Shown here: positions 1 through 7,373 of the stretch, piece after piece
Position numbering within the stretch: the stretch's first letter is position 1
Layout: each line of letters begins with the position of its first letter
DNA from: JBOHWJ01 sp050736615
GTDB taxonomy: Bacteria > Desulfobacterota > Binatia > Binatales > Binataceae
Assembly: GCA_050736615.1 (NCBI GenBank)
Contig: JBOHWL010000041.1
Location: 1 to 30,250, forward strand
Reading direction: 5' to 3'
Length of the DNA: 30,250 bases
Made by a program: the position numbers and the translations under genes
Notes under the pieces: generated by a model
What the model was told of the DNA's origin: nothing
Seen by the model: only the letters and a program-made list of their open reading frames with translations
Databases searched by the model: none

Positions 1-966
1 TTCGAACGACTCCGCCCACATGATGTTGGTGGCGATGGTCGAGCAAAATTCGATCGCGGGTATCGAAACCTCCTCGATCCTTGCGCCGAGTCCGCTGAGG
101 GATCGGAGCGCGGCGTTGAAGCCGTCAAGAACTTCCGGCGCCACACCTTGCGTCAATTCCTTGATCACGCCGAGGTGAACGCCGGTGACATCACGATCGC
201 AGGCTGACGCGTAGTCGGGCACCGGCTCGCGGCTTGAAGTGCCGTCATTGGGATCGTGGCCGGCGATAACCTGGAGCATCAACGCGGCATCGCGCACAGT
301 GCGGGTAATCGGACCGGCGTGGTCCAGCGAATCGGATAGCGGAATCACACCGTGGCGACTGACCCGGCTCCAGGTTTGCTTCAACCCCACGCAACCGCAA
401 AAGGCCGCTGGAATCCGGATTGAACCGCCGGTATCAGTGCCGATGGTGGCCGCCGCCATCCGCGCGACGATCGCCACACCTGAACCGCCGCTGGAACCGC
501 CGGGTATGCGTTCGCGATTATACGGATTACGGCAGATACCCCAATGAGGATTGGTCGTGGTGGCACCGCTGGCGAATTCGTGCAGGTTGAGCTTGCCGAG
601 CAGCACCGCGCCCTGATTCGCCAGCCGCGCCCACAGGGTGCAATCGAAGTCCGGTACGAACTGTTGGAGAATTTTAGAGCCGCCGGTGGTTAGAATCCCG
701 CGCGTGTAGCACAGGTCCTTCAGCGCGACCGGGATGCCATGAAACGGGCCACGCCAATTTCCCTTGACGATTTCCGCTTCGGCCCGTTTCGCCGCCTCGC
801 GCGCGCCGTCGGCGGTCACCGTGATATAGGCCGCGTGGGGTTTGTCGAATCGCGCGATGCGCGCCAGATAGGCGTCGGTCAGTTCGACCGGCGAAATTTG
901 CCTGGCCCGCAATTTCTTCGATAAATCGGCTACATCGAAATTCAGCAGTTCAATGGCATCGGACAT
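1..966 (-). CDS. Amidase signature-family hydrolase (GatA/AtzE-like), C-terminus beyond the window
   Basis: Translated by hand from the ATG at 964-966; the frame stays open to base 1, giving the first 322 residues of a protein usually 450-480 aa long. The amidase-signature catalytic triad is visible: Lys83 in the PVALKD segment, cis-Ser158 in GGSSGGSG and nucleophile Ser182 in TDTGGSIRIP. The spacings (75 and 24 residues) equal those of the archetypal enzyme FAAH. The family hydrolyses carboxamides; members include GatA, AtzE (1-carboxybiuret hydrolase) and aryl amidases. It lies 18 bp downstream of a small GatC/AtzG-like gene, which argues for a two-subunit amidase rather than a solitary one. 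True GatA would normally sit with gatB, which is not seen here, so an AtzE-type or generic amidase is as likely. Family is certain; substrate is not. Confidence 0.93.
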   Translation of the reverse strand, partial: MSDAIELLNFDVADLSKKLRARQISPVELTDAYLARIARFDKPHAAYITVTADGAREAAKRAEAEIVKGNWRGPFHGIPVALKDLCYTRGILTTGGSKILQQFVPDFDCTLWARLANQGAVLLGKLNLHEFASGATTTNPHWGICRNPYNRERIPGGSSGGSGVAIVARMAAATIGTDTGGSIRIPAAFCGCVGLKQTWSRVSRHGVIPLSDSLDHAGPITRTVRDAALMLQVIAGHDPNDGTSSREPVPDYASACDRDVTGVHLGVIKELTQGVAPEVLDGFNAALRSLSGLGARIEEVSIPAIEFCSTIATNIMWAESFE

Positions 967-984
967 CGCTCACCTCGCGCCGGT

Positions 985-1203
985 CTAGTTCGAGCGGCGG
1001 CGGAGACGGTCGGCTTCGGCTTGCAACGTGGGATAGCCGAGCGGCGGCTGGATCCCGGCCAAATCCAATGATTCGAGGCGCTGCGAATAGGTCGCCATCG
1101 CACCGACCATATGGGCGACGGCGGCGGCGGCATCGTCCGTAAGCTGATAGTCATATAATTCAAGAGCCATTTTTTTGACCGTGTCGGCGCTGAGCTTTGC
1201 CAT
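985..1203 (-). CDS. Small GatC/AtzG-like amidase partner subunit
   Basis: 72 aa starting at ATG 1201-1203, preceded by a good GGAGGA ribosome site. The sequence is an N-terminal helical stretch followed by a 'GIQPPLGYPTLQAEADRLR' tail. This resembles the short GatC / AtzG (DUF4089-like) polypeptides that wrap around an amidase subunit and stabilise it; AtzG itself is about 68 aa. Its stop is 18 bp before the amidase start, so the two are very likely co-translated and form a heteromer. No catalytic residues are expected. An ORF in another frame (942-1262) overlaps it but lacks similar features. The assignment rests on size, composition and context rather than on an invariant motif, so the exact family is inferred. 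Confidence 0.72.
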   Translation of the reverse strand: MAKLSADTVKKMALELYDYQLTDDAAAAVAHMVGAMATYSQRLESLDLAGIQPPLGYPTLQAEADRLRRRSN

Positions 1204-1267
1204 GAACCCGTCCTCCGCGTGAGAGAAAATTCCCTGGTCAATTCACCTATCGCGCGCGGCATCTTGC

Positions 1268-1284
1268 GGCGCGATTTTCGCGCC
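1268..1284. other. Perfect 7-bp inverted repeat in the anmK-amidase gap
   Basis: GGCGCGA-TTT-TCGCGCC forms a perfect 7-bp GC-rich hairpin with a 3-nt loop. It lies about 70 bp downstream of the anmK stop and 65 bp upstream of the small amidase partner. There is no U-tract on either strand, so it is not a classical intrinsic terminator. It might be an RNA-processing or attenuating hairpin between two halves of the operon, or an operator. The rest of the 151-bp gap shows no convincing promoter. Confidence 0.3.
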
Positions 1285-1354
1285 TATCCTAGCGCAAGCA
1301 TCGCCCCACCGGTTAACGCACGGCTTTGGCTTCGACGCATTGACTTGTGAGCGG

Positions 1355-2653
1355 TTATGGCGGGAGCGTGAGCTTGCCCAGGATCGCGTTCGAACGCGCG
1401 CCCGTCACCGAAGGAATATTGCCGGGCAATCCGCGCAACATCTGATAAGCTAGAATTACGAAAGCGATCGCCTCCAAGGCATCGCCGTCGATGCCCGCCT
1501 GTGACGCCGTCAGCACTTCAACCTCCGGCATTTCCGAGGCGATCATGCGCATCAATACGGGATTGCTCGCGCCGCCGCCGGTTGCAATTAGTTGCTCTAC
1601 CGGCCCCAACGGCATGATGAAGCGGTGGCAGGCTTGCGCGATCGAGCGGGCGGTCAAGGCCGTGACCGTGGCGACGAGATCGCGTGGCGGGATCGAAAGC
1701 GCGCGTGCCCGCGTTTCAATCCGCTCCAGAAAGGACGGCCCGAACTCCTCGCGCCCGGTGGACTTGGGCGGCTTGCGCTTGAAGTACGCGGTATCCATCA
1801 ACTCCGCCAGCATGCCCCGATGCGGCCGTCCCATCGCCGCCATCCGGCCACCACGGTCCATGCGCATCCGCCCGTTGCTCAGTTTATTAACGAGGGCATC
1901 GAGCACCATCACGCCGGGTCCGGTATCGAAGGCGATGAGACGCTTATCCCCCGCCTTCGCGGCCGGCGGCAGATAGGTCGCGTTGCCGATACCACCGATA
2001 TTCTGCACGATGCGGCCGCGCTTGGGGTCGCCGAACATCCACAGATGGGCCATCGGCGCCAGCGGCGCGCCTTCGCCGCCGAGCGCGATATCCATCGGCC
2101 GGAAATCCGCGATCACTGGCACCCCGGTCATTGCCGCGATCACCGTCGCTTCACCGAGTTGCAGCGTCGAGGGAACCTGGCCGCGCGCGGCGCGCCGCGG
2201 GGGCAGATGAAAAAAGGTATGACCGTGGGAGCCGATGAAGCTCAAGCGTTCAAGGGCAAACCCCGCTTCACGCGCGAGCTTGATTGTCGCAAAGCCAAAG
2301 GCGCGTCCCAAGGCGAAATTAAGTTCGGAGATTTCACCCGCACCAAGCGCGCGGTCAGAGGCCGCAAGCAGGCGCGCCCGGAATTTCGGCGGATAAGGAT
2401 AGGTTCGAAAGGCGAGGACGCGCGCAGGCACCGTCCGCGTCTCGTCGATCGCGACGATTGCGGCGCTCACCCCATCGTGCGAAGTGCCGGACATCAGGCC
2501 CGCCGCGTAATACGGCCGTGCGCCGCCGAGCGTCAGCTTAACTCTGACGCGCGGCGCCGACGCGCGGCCTTGAACACGGCTGGGGTATGCGCCCGCTGGT
2601 TTCGCTTCGCTCAACCGGCGTACGCGCTTGGCCCGCGCGGATGCGTTGCTCAT
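1355..2653 (-). CDS. anmK: Anhydro-N-acetylmuramic acid kinase
   Basis: 432 aa. AnmK phosphorylates and opens 1,6-anhydro-MurNAc, released during peptidoglycan turnover, to MurNAc-6-phosphate in the cytosol. Diagnostic ASKHA-fold segments are present: AGLMSGTSHDG (about residues 51-61), QNIGGIGNATYLP, AFDTGPGVMVLDALV (the conserved Asp of FDTGPG, about residue 240) and ATGGGASNPVLM near the C-terminus. The usual first motif reads MSGTSLDGVD; here Leu is His and the last Asp is Ser. The called ATG (2651-2653) has AAGG 7 nt upstream, but it gives about 48 extra basic, Pro/Arg-rich residues compared with the ~370-aa family norm, so a later start is possible. It follows the solute-binding-protein gene by 8 bp in the same operon as nagA, which supports a cell-wall sugar salvage role. 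MurQ etherase is not in the window. Confidence 0.93.
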   Translation of the reverse strand: MSNASARAKRVRRLSEAKPAGAYPSRVQGRASAPRVRVKLTLGGARPYYAAGLMSGTSHDGVSAAIVAIDETRTVPARVLAFRTYPYPPKFRARLLAASDRALGAGEISELNFALGRAFGFATIKLAREAGFALERLSFIGSHGHTFFHLPPRRAARGQVPSTLQLGEATVIAAMTGVPVIADFRPMDIALGGEGAPLAPMAHLWMFGDPKRGRIVQNIGGIGNATYLPPAAKAGDKRLIAFDTGPGVMVLDALVNKLSNGRMRMDRGGRMAAMGRPHRGMLAELMDTAYFKRKPPKSTGREEFGPSFLERIETRARALSIPPRDLVATVTALTARSIAQACHRFIMPLGPVEQLIATGGGASNPVLMRMIASEMPEVEVLTASQAGIDGDALEAIAFVILAYQMLRGLPGNIPSVTGARSNAILGKLTLPP

Positions 2654-2662
2654 AGCTCAGCC

Positions 2663-3895
2663 TTAATCATGGTTATCCTGGATTTCTTCGAGATGTTCCT
2701 CGAGCTGTCCGCGGCGGGTAAGTTTTAGGAATTGAAACCCCGCCGTAATCAGCCGCCATCCGGCCGGCAATTCGAGTTCGCCCTGGTCCGAATGGGCGCC
2801 CGGGTCGATAATCACCTTGCGTCCGCGATGCCATTGCACCAGCAGCATCCGATGGCCAATTTGGCGGCCGTTGGATGCCAGCGCGAAGCCGCCAAAGAAA
2901 GTGCTCGTGCGTAAATCCGCAAAAGCGGCCCGCAGCCGCTCCTGCTCGAGTGAATCCGCCGCGCGCAGAGCGCGCAGCGTGAGCAGCCCGGCCGCATACG
3001 CTTGCGCCGCCGGATAATCACACTCCGAGCGGCGCGCGGCGATACGAAAGCGGCGGGCGAACTCGGCCGGTTGCGGGCCGATCGTGGCCGTGACTTCCCC
3101 CTGTTCCTCCCACTGACTCGGTCCCACGATACCTTCGGCATCTTCGCCCAGGTCAAGTGCGAAACGATCCACTCCCGCGGCGACACATGCCAGCACCGGG
3201 ATGTTGCAATTCGATCCGACGATCAAGCGCGCCACCGCAAGGTCATGCGCGTAACCGCCGGCGCTCACCAGGGCATTGGCACGCGTGCGTCGAATCCCCG
3301 GCAACAGCATAGCGGGCGTGCGATCGGTGAAGGCGCCGTTGTATTTGAGCCGTACGCGTACGCCGCGGCGGCGCAGCGGCCGCTCCTTGCAGCGGCGTTC
3401 CAGGCCACCGGCGACCGCGCGTGCAAAGGGCGTACGCGCGGCAACAATCGCGAGGCGCTTGCGCCACAGCTTCAACGAGCCGAGCAAGTCGCCAAAGCCT
3501 TCGAGATAGTCGCCCGCCGGACTCAGCACGCCGACAATCATCCGGTAACGGCGCTGATAAAGGCCGTCATCGGCGCCGCCATGGTTGACGAACACCCTCC
3601 CCGCTTGTTCGGCGAGCGGCGCCGCCGCCCGCGTCAAGGCACTCGAATAAGGGCCGAAGATCACGTCGGCGCGCCCTTTATCACATAGCTCACGATAGAT
3701 TTCAGCGGCGCGTGCTGGCCGGCCCTGGTCATCGCGGCATTCCAGCGCCAATTCGTAACGGTTGCCGCCAAACTCGATGCCGCCGGCCATGTTGCTGTCG
3801 CTAACAAAAAGCGCCAACGCCGCTTCGGCCTGACGGCCCATCGCCGCATAGTCTCCGGTAAGCGAGAGCGACAGCCCAATGATGAGTTTATTCAA
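2663..3895 (-). CDS. Type I periplasmic-binding-fold protein (branched-chain amino acid ABC type) without signal peptide
   Basis: 410 aa. The opening IGLSLSLTGDYAAMGRQ, then AGGIEFGGNRYELALECRDDQGRPA and VIFGPYSSALTRAAAPLAEQ, is the signature of the Leu/Ile/Val-binding (Peripla_BP_6) family. The fold starts almost at residue 1: the gene begins with TTG at 3893-3895, whose first T overlaps the MaoC stop (TTGA), so there is no room for a Sec or lipoprotein signal. No permease or ATPase gene is adjacent. Either it is a cytosolic ligand sensor (as AmiC is in the same superfamily) or the annotated start truncates it; extending upstream is prevented by the overlapping MaoC gene. The C-terminus carries a 'WHRGRKVIIDPG' strand typical of the family. 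Ligand cannot be read from sequence. Confidence 0.82.
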   Translation of the reverse strand: MNKLIIGLSLSLTGDYAAMGRQAEAALALFVSDSNMAGGIEFGGNRYELALECRDDQGRPARAAEIYRELCDKGRADVIFGPYSSALTRAAAPLAEQAGRVFVNHGGADDGLYQRRYRMIVGVLSPAGDYLEGFGDLLGSLKLWRKRLAIVAARTPFARAVAGGLERRCKERPLRRRGVRVRLKYNGAFTDRTPAMLLPGIRRTRANALVSAGGYAHDLAVARLIVGSNCNIPVLACVAAGVDRFALDLGEDAEGIVGPSQWEEQGEVTATIGPQPAEFARRFRIAARRSECDYPAAQAYAAGLLTLRALRAADSLEQERLRAAFADLRTSTFFGGFALASNGRQIGHRMLLVQWHRGRKVIIDPGAHSDQGELELPAGWRLITAGFQFLKLTRRGQLEEHLEEIQDNHD

Positions 3896-4770
3896 CGTGC
3901 CGCCAGGCCTCTGCCGCTATGGTGCGGGCTGATTTCGGCGACACCGTCGCGAATCACGATGAGACCCTCGGGGGTGCACGTCTCATACGTGAATACGCGA
4001 TGTTCCTCCGCTGATGACGGCCATACGCGGGTGCTGATCTGGTCGCCGGGAAATACCGGACGGGAAAAGCGCACCGCTAATCGCCGGAGACGCAGCGGGT
4101 CACCGTCGCATAAGGTGTCGATCATTACCTTCGAGGTGAACGCCATCGTACACAGGCCGTGAACGATAACCCCCGGCAAACCGGCCATTTTGGCGACCTT
4201 GTCATCGACATGAATCGGGTTGCGATCGCCTGAGGCCTCGGCATAACGAAAGGTTTGATCGCGGTCGATTTTCTGCGAGACCGTCAGCCACGGTTCGCCC
4301 CGCTGCTCGATTGACTCAGCTTTCTTACCTTCCATCGCCCGATCATTGTCGCGGCGGCCACGAATGAAGGCCGCGAAAACCGCCTTGCTTACGGCCTCGC
4401 CACGATCGTCTTTGGCGTCGAGTTCGAGCGCGATAGTCTCGCCGCCAGCGACCGTCTCTATCGCCACGATTCGCGCATTTGAATTGATCACATCGCCGGG
4501 ACGGATGGGGCGGAAGAACTCCATGTCCTGCGCGCGATGAAGCAGCCGTAACAAGTCGGCCCGCAAAACGGGATCGGTCAACGCGCCGATCAGCGCTATC
4601 CAGGTGACCGTGACCGCGAACAGCGGCGGCGCGATAATGCCGGCCGTTTGATCGAAATAGCGCGGATTGTCGTCGTTGCAGGCGCGCGCGTAATTCTCAA
4701 TCGCCGCGCGCGTCACTTCGGCGGTCACCGACGGATAGGCTTTCCCGATACAGGCCCTGTTGAGCGCCAT
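3892..4770 (-). CDS. Double-hotdog MaoC-like (R)-enoyl-CoA hydratase/dehydratase
   Basis: 292 aa from ATG 4768-4770, chosen because GGAG lies 8 nt upstream; a GTG at 4791 would add 7 residues. Two hotdog folds are present. The N-terminal half (about 1-140) has a degenerate hydratase loop, CNDDNPRYFD, in which Tyr replaces the catalytic His. The C-terminal half holds the intact hydratase-2 motif, YAEASGDRNPIHVDD, with Asp182 and His187, followed by GLPGVIVHGLCTM. This one-dead, one-live arrangement is typical of two-domain MaoC enzymes that hydrate trans-2-enoyl-CoA to (R)-3-hydroxyacyl-CoA or dehydrate the ACP version. It lies between nagA and the solute-binding-protein gene and overlaps the latter by 4 nt. 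The physiological acyl substrate and why it sits in a sugar-recycling operon are unclear. Confidence 0.88.
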   Translation of the reverse strand: MALNRACIGKAYPSVTAEVTRAAIENYARACNDDNPRYFDQTAGIIAPPLFAVTVTWIALIGALTDPVLRADLLRLLHRAQDMEFFRPIRPGDVINSNARIVAIETVAGGETIALELDAKDDRGEAVSKAVFAAFIRGRRDNDRAMEGKKAESIEQRGEPWLTVSQKIDRDQTFRYAEASGDRNPIHVDDKVAKMAGLPGVIVHGLCTMAFTSKVMIDTLCDGDPLRLRRLAVRFSRPVFPGDQISTRVWPSSAEEHRVFTYETCTPEGLIVIRDGVAEISPHHSGRGLAAR

Positions 4771-4830
4771 GCACACAACTCCGGTGTTCACTTGATTCAG
4801 CGCCTGGCGGGCTCCGCGTCATCGGCCTGG

Positions 4831-5979
4831 TCAGTCGATTTCGCGCCCCCACACGAACACCGCTTTCAACTTTAGCTCCCGGTCAAGCACTATCAAATCC
4901 GCCGTCGCGCCTTGAGCAAGTCTACCGAGCGCCTTGCGTCCGAGGAGCCGCGCCGGATTGGTCGAGGCCATCAGCGCGGCTTCGCCGACACTCACGCCCA
5001 CCCGTTCGACCATCAAGCGCACGCCCTCAAGCATCGTGATCACGCTGCCGACCAGCGTGCCATCGGTGAGGCGGGCCGCGCCGTCGCGGATTTGCGCTGA
5101 GCGCCCACCGCCAAACATCGGCGGCGCGGGCTCATCAGCGCCCGCGAGCGCGACCCGGTCGGTGGTCAGCACGATTCCCTCAGCGCCGCGCAGTTGCCAA
5201 ACCAGCCGGAGCAGTTGCGGATGCACATGCACGCCGTCGGGAATGAGCGCGGCATAGGCCGGCGAGGGCGCCAAAGCGGCGGCGATAATGCCGGGCGCGC
5301 GATGATGCAACGGGCGCATCGCATTGAACAAATGCGTGAACATACGTGCGCCCGCTTCAATTCCCGCGCCGGCTTGCTCCAGGGTTGCCTCACTATGCCC
5401 CATCGACACGGCCACGCCATCGGCGTTAAGCCGTCGGATCGCGGCGAGCGCGCCGTCGAGTTCTGGCGCAAGCGTCGTCAGACGCACCGATTCCAACGCG
5501 AGCATCCGGTCCAGCGCCGCGTCATCGAGACTCTGGTTCGCACGCGGATGAACGCCCAGGCGCGATGGCGAAATAAACGGGCCTTCGAGATGCGCGCCGA
5601 GGATGGTCGCGCCGCGTGTGCCACGGCCAGCGCCGCCCTTGCGTTCGGCGCCGTGCTCTTGAGAAGCCATCGCCTCCGTCACCACGGCGTCAACCCGCTC
5701 GAGCTGATCCCAGGGCGCGGTGATCGCGGTCGGCAGCCAGCCAGTGGTCCCTTCATGAGCAAGCATATGCGAGATCGCGAGCAACTCTTCGACCTTTGCG
5801 CTCATGACGTCGAGGCCGCAGGCGCCGTTGACTTGCAGGTCGATGAAGCCGGGCAGCACGTAATCGGTGGGCGCCGCGTTCAAAGGTTCGACCGCGATAA
5901 TGCGATCGGTAAAAAGCACGCGGCCGGCGACCAGAGTGCCGTCCGGCCGTGCGAGCAGGCCGTCGCAATGATTAGCCAC
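4831..5979 (-). CDS. nagA: N-acetylglucosamine-6-phosphate deacetylase
   Basis: Deacetylates GlcNAc-6-P to glucosamine-6-P, feeding recycled or environmental amino sugar to glycolysis or UDP-GlcNAc. I chose GTG at 5977-5979, which gives 382 aa, the same length as E. coli NagA. The longer open frame to 6117 only reads through the preceding small gene in another frame. Amidohydrolase hallmarks fall almost at E. coli positions: PGFIDLQVNG near 43-51, metal ligands Glu132 (HLEGPF), His195 (GHSEAT) and His216 (HLFNAM), and catalytic Asp274 (LTTDRVALAG). No strong ribosome site precedes the GTG; translation may be coupled to the upstream gene, whose stop is 11 bp away. A short Gly/Arg-rich insert (about residues 110-125) is not typical. 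Function is well supported. Confidence 0.93.
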   Translation of the reverse strand: MANHCDGLLARPDGTLVAGRVLFTDRIIAVEPLNAAPTDYVLPGFIDLQVNGACGLDVMSAKVEELLAISHMLAHEGTTGWLPTAITAPWDQLERVDAVVTEAMASQEHGAERKGGAGRGTRGATILGAHLEGPFISPSRLGVHPRANQSLDDAALDRMLALESVRLTTLAPELDGALAAIRRLNADGVAVSMGHSEATLEQAGAGIEAGARMFTHLFNAMRPLHHRAPGIIAAALAPSPAYAALIPDGVHVHPQLLRLVWQLRGAEGIVLTTDRVALAGADEPAPPMFGGGRSAQIRDGAARLTDGTLVGSVITMLEGVRLMVERVGVSVGEAALMASTNPARLLGRKALGRLAQGATADLIVLDRELKLKAVFVWGREID

Positions 5980-5990
5980 GGCGAAACTGA

Positions 5991-6242
5991 TTAATTGGCG
6001 CGAAAGCGCTCCGTCAGCAGCCGTGAGAAGCGCGGCAGATAAATCAGGTCGAAGGTTTCGTCCTTGCCGGGAAACATCGCGACCGCCGCTCCTTTGAGCG
6101 CGCGGACGTGTTCCCACGCCTGTTCAAGCGTCATCGAATTATCCTGCACGATAGTCGCGAAGGTCAGATCGACGAGGAAGCGCAAGCGGCGCATCATTTT
6201 GTTTTCGTGCTGAATCTGGGCCATTCGTTCATCGTCGGCCAT
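5991..6242 (-). CDS. Conserved-looking 83-aa hypothetical protein, first gene of the nagA operon
   Basis: 83 aa from ATG 6240-6242 with AGGA 9 nt upstream. No signal peptide or membrane segment. The sequence is mainly helical and charged: MRRLRFLVDLTFATIVQ, then a LEQAWEHVRALKGAAVAMFPGK segment, and a basic tail ending RFSRLLTERF. It has a normal coding composition, its own ribosome site and a stop 11 bp before nagA, so I consider it a real gene. It takes up the region that a longer nagA call would claim. I do not recognise the family. It is the promoter-proximal gene of the whole minus-strand operon and so could be a small regulator or adaptor, but nothing in the sequence demonstrates that. 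Confidence 0.7.
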   Translation of the reverse strand: MADDERMAQIQHENKMMRRLRFLVDLTFATIVQDNSMTLEQAWEHVRALKGAAVAMFPGKDETFDLIYLPRFSRLLTERFRAN

Positions 6243-6356
6243 AGCGTCGCGTCCTGCTTTTTGAATGTCACCACGTGGCGGGCGCCGCCTCAGTATAGCG
6301 CGACGGTGGTGCGCTTGTCGCGCGCATCACGGGCGAGCTTATGCTAGCGTTGCGCG

Positions 6357-7373
6357 ATGGCATCTTCGGTACGCCTGGCGCAGCCACGGCTAAGAAGCAG
6401 CTTCATTTACCTTGCCAACGCGGTCAGCGATCTGCGCGGCAACTGGGCGACACTTGCGCTCGTGCTCGCTCCGCTGGTGATAGTCGCTTCACTCGGCCTG
6501 CTGCCCGACGCGCTCAACCTGCAACATGATCTGGCGGTGAAGTTCGCGCCCGGCGCGCGCAACGTCGCATGGCTGCCAACCCAGGTCCCTTACCTGCCCT
6601 CGGTTCACAATGTGGCGCCGTTGTTTCCACCATGGGCGCTGGACATCTTCCATTTTATCCTGCTGGTGCTAACGTTCGCGGTTGCCTTGGTCGTGTTATG
6701 CGCGGTACGGCGAATTCAGTCGGGCGGCCAACGCAAACCCGCGCTCGACGAAGCGGTCGCGATCTATCGCGAAGCCGGACGCCTGGTGCCGGCCTTCGCC
6801 TGGATCGTGCTGCTCCAGATAATTGTGCCCGCCTTCGCGCTGGCGCTTTTGCGGCTGGACTTCAGCGTCTCCGCCACCTGGATGATCATCGTGATCTATT
6901 TCATCCAGGTCGTGGTGTTGGTGTTCGCCGGACTGGTATTTCTGTGGCTCTTCTTCGCTCAGTACGCGCTGGTCTTCGACGGCCGGCATAGCTTCCACGC
7001 CTTGCTGTTCAGCCGGGACCTGATGCGCAAACGGTTTTGGCGCGTCGCGATGCGCATTGTGGTATTTCTCGCGCTATGGTCGGGCTATAGTTCATGGGCG
7101 GCCGGATTCTTCGTCGTCGTCAGCTTGATCGTTGGTCCGGTCGGCGCCGTTACCGGATATTTGACGGCAACCGTCTTCATGCTGGAGTTGGCCGGCGTCG
7201 CGGTTTCATACATCACGGAAGCCTTCTTCGTCGTCGCCGCCCATCGCCTCTACCAGGATTTGACCGCGCTGATAGCCGCTGGCGCCGTCGCCATCGCGAC
7301 CCTTGAGCCGGTTCCAATCGCGGCGATCGAAACGTCGGCTGGCCCCGCGCCGCTTAGCGACATGACGGACTAA
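6357..7373 (+). CDS. Polytopic inner-membrane protein of unknown function
   Basis: 338 aa from ATG 6357. About six hydrophobic segments are evident: near residues 31-50, 96-117, 138-163, 170-205, 225-250 and 258-300. The loop between segments 1 and 2 (roughly 55-95) is Pro-rich and probably extracytoplasmic. A short cytoplasmic-type stretch (RRIQSGGQRKPALDEAVAIYREAG) precedes segment 3. This layout recalls the uncharacterised membrane proteins related to the glycerophosphodiester phosphodiesterase membrane domain, but no catalytic motif is present. It diverges from the nagA operon across a 114-bp gap; a TATGCT hexamer at 6340-6345 is a possible -10, but with a poor -35. Its last four bases overlap the end of the convergent glutamate dehydrogenase gene. 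Family unknown. Confidence 0.75.
   Translation: MASSVRLAQPRLRSSFIYLANAVSDLRGNWATLALVLAPLVIVASLGLLPDALNLQHDLAVKFAPGARNVAWLPTQVPYLPSVHNVAPLFPPWALDIFHFILLVLTFAVALVVLCAVRRIQSGGQRKPALDEAVAIYREAGRLVPAFAWIVLLQIIVPAFALALLRLDFSVSATWMIIVIYFIQVVVLVFAGLVFLWLFFAQYALVFDGRHSFHALLFSRDLMRKRFWRVAMRIVVFLALWSGYSSWAAGFFVVVSLIVGPVGAVTGYLTATVFMLELAGVAVSYITEAFFVVAAHRLYQDLTALIAAGAVAIATLEPVPIAAIETSAGPAPLSDMTD

Noticed and set aside
1592..2728. Long plus-strand open frame (378 aa) antisense to anmK
   Set aside because: Composition is Arg/His-rich with no domain pattern; it is the mirror of a well-supported kinase gene in GC-rich DNA.
5980..6117. N-terminal extension of nagA to the ATG at 6117
   Set aside because: This part reads through the 83-aa gene in another frame; starting at GTG 5979 gives the exact family length and motif positions.
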